Source: Inquilinus sp042743185
GTDB taxonomy: Bacteria > Pseudomonadota > Alphaproteobacteria > DSM-16000 > Inquilinaceae
NCBI RefSeq assembly: GCF_042743185.1
Contig: NZ_JBHYMS010000030.1
Location: 1-64,000 of the forward strand
Length of the DNA stretch: 64,000 nucleotides
Direction of reading: 5' to 3'
This document shows, one piece after another, positions 63,394 to 64,000 of the stretch; position 1 is the stretch's first letter, and every line of letters begins with the position of its first letter. The notes beneath the pieces are model-generated. The model saw nothing but the letters and a program-made list of their open reading frames with translations, did not search any database and was not told the DNA's origin. A program made the translations under genes and the position numbers.

Positions 63394-63918
63394 TCAGGGC
63401 TGCACCAGCAGAAACAGCGCGGCCCCGGCGCCGAGCAGCAGGAACGGGCTGACCCGCGTGAACAGCAGGGCGAGGCAGGAGATCGCGGCCATGGCCCAGG
63501 CCAGCACCCCGCCCTCCGCCGCCTGCAGCAGGGTGAAGGAGGCGGCCAGCACCATGCCGGCGGCGACCGGCGCCAGCCCGGTCTCGACCGCGCGCTGCCA
63601 CGGCGCGCCGCGATACCGCGCCCACAGCCGGGCCAGGCCGTAGACCAGCAGCGAGGACGGGACGAAGATCGCGGCCGTCGCCACCAGCGCCCCGGCCCAG
63701 CCGGCGGCCTGCCAGCCGACCAGCGTGACCAGCAGCGATCCCGGCCCCGGGGTCATGCGCGACAGGCCGAACAGGTCGAGGAAGCGGGCGTCGGTCATCC
63801 AGCCATAGACGCCGACCGACTGGCGGTGGATGTCGCCGACGATGCTCTGGCCGCCGCCGACGCTGAGGAAGGACAGCGGCACGAAGACGATCAGCAGCCG
63901 CACCAGGACATTGTCCAT
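63394..63918 (-). CDS. chrA: Chromate transporter, half-size ChrA subunit
   Basis: A 174-aa membrane protein that is one half of a split ChrA chromate efflux pump. It has the CHR-domain motifs SVGGGQSIVGDIHRQSV and GLSRMTPGPGSLLVTLVGW, and about five hydrophobic segments. Its start overlaps the stop of the upstream gene (TGATG), which encodes the other half, so the two are coupled. Confidence 0.9.
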   Translation of the reverse strand: MDNVLVRLLIVFVPLSFLSVGGGQSIVGDIHRQSVGVYGWMTDARFLDLFGLSRMTPGPGSLLVTLVGWQAAGWAGALVATAAIFVPSSLLVYGLARLWARYRGAPWQRAVETGLAPVAAGMVLAASFTLLQAAEGGVLAWAMAAISCLALLFTRVSPFLLLGAGAALFLLVQP

Positions 63919-64000
63919 CAGCCCCTCCGCGGCCGCCAGGCGGCATAGGCGATGCTGAGCGGCGCCAGCACCGCCATCACCGGCAGCAGCGGCAGGCGCA
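63918..64000 (-). CDS. chrA: Chromate transporter, other ChrA half (partial, 3' end)
   Basis: Only the last 27 codons are visible, running off the right edge. They read LPLLPVMAVLAPLSIAYAAW then a basic tail and TGA 63920-63918, a hydrophobic helix expected at the end of a CHR subunit. Pairing with the downstream ChrA half supports the call. Confidence 0.7.
   Translation of the reverse strand, partial: RLPLLPVMAVLAPLSIAYAAWRPRRG

Overview
The window is about 70 % GC, with dense, short-gapped genes on both strands. It carries a cobalamin block (CobH, CobL, CbiX), a trifunctional PutA, a five-gene queuosine operon, an Atm1-type exporter and intergenic palindromes of the kind scattered through alphaproteobacterial genomes. 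Together these suggest a soil or host-associated alphaproteobacterium, probably of the Rhodospirillales (Azospirillum/Inquilinus-like). The taxonomic guess is inference only. The sequence is draft quality. There is a 10-N gap beside a C-run tract (12729-12823), a corrupted G/C-run patch inside a transporter gene (about 23218-23315) and a one-base frameshift in an arginase-family gene (about 45610).

Layout. 0.2-3.1 kb: cbiX-cobH-cobL, transcribed leftwards. 3.3-9.1 kb: a 144-bp palindromic element, an SDR epimerase, an M3 peptidase, an RTX calcium-binding protein and a YeeE/YedE transporter. 9.3-12.6 kb: a TagO-like small protein, a hypothetical protein and a von Willebrand A protein with three C-terminal repeats, ending at the assembly gap. 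12.8-16.7 kb: putA. 16.9-23.9 kb: one leftward operon encoding a family 5 peptide-type ABC importer (binding protein, two permeases, fused double ATPase) plus a CocE/NonD hydrolase. 24-27.6 kb: a small membrane protein, LysR, a phosphonate-type hexapeptide acyltransferase, a nucleotidyltransferase and a metallophosphoesterase. 27.7-30.2 kb: a YcbK-like (DUF882) and a YcbB-like L,D-transpeptidase pair for cell-wall work. 30.4-36.1 kb: Atm1-type exporter, ACS-type MFS transporter, phytanoyl-CoA dioxygenase-like enzyme, IclR regulator and BKACE enzyme. 36.2-44.9 kb: MeaB GTPase, a 35-aa lysine-rich protein missed by length filters, a disulfide-reductase flavoprotein overlapping a serine-less ACP-like protein, and assorted small enzymes.

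45-54.6 kb is an accessory stretch with visibly lower GC. It is rich in regulators (HxlR, LysR, TetR) facing oxidoreductases. Its clearest element is a true tetracycline-type TetR diverging from an FAD monooxygenase across two tet-operator-like palindromes, an arrangement expected for drug-inducible expression of a tetracycline-modifying or related flavoenzyme.

54.6-64 kb returns to housekeeping genes: guaA, DUF1294, GNAT, an RsmB-type rRNA methyltransferase, a truncated antitoxin, then queG, queF, tgt, queA and yhhQ running leftwards as a queuosine operon, preceded by a split chromate transporter that runs off the end of the window. No rRNA, tRNA, CRISPR array or intact insertion sequence was found.
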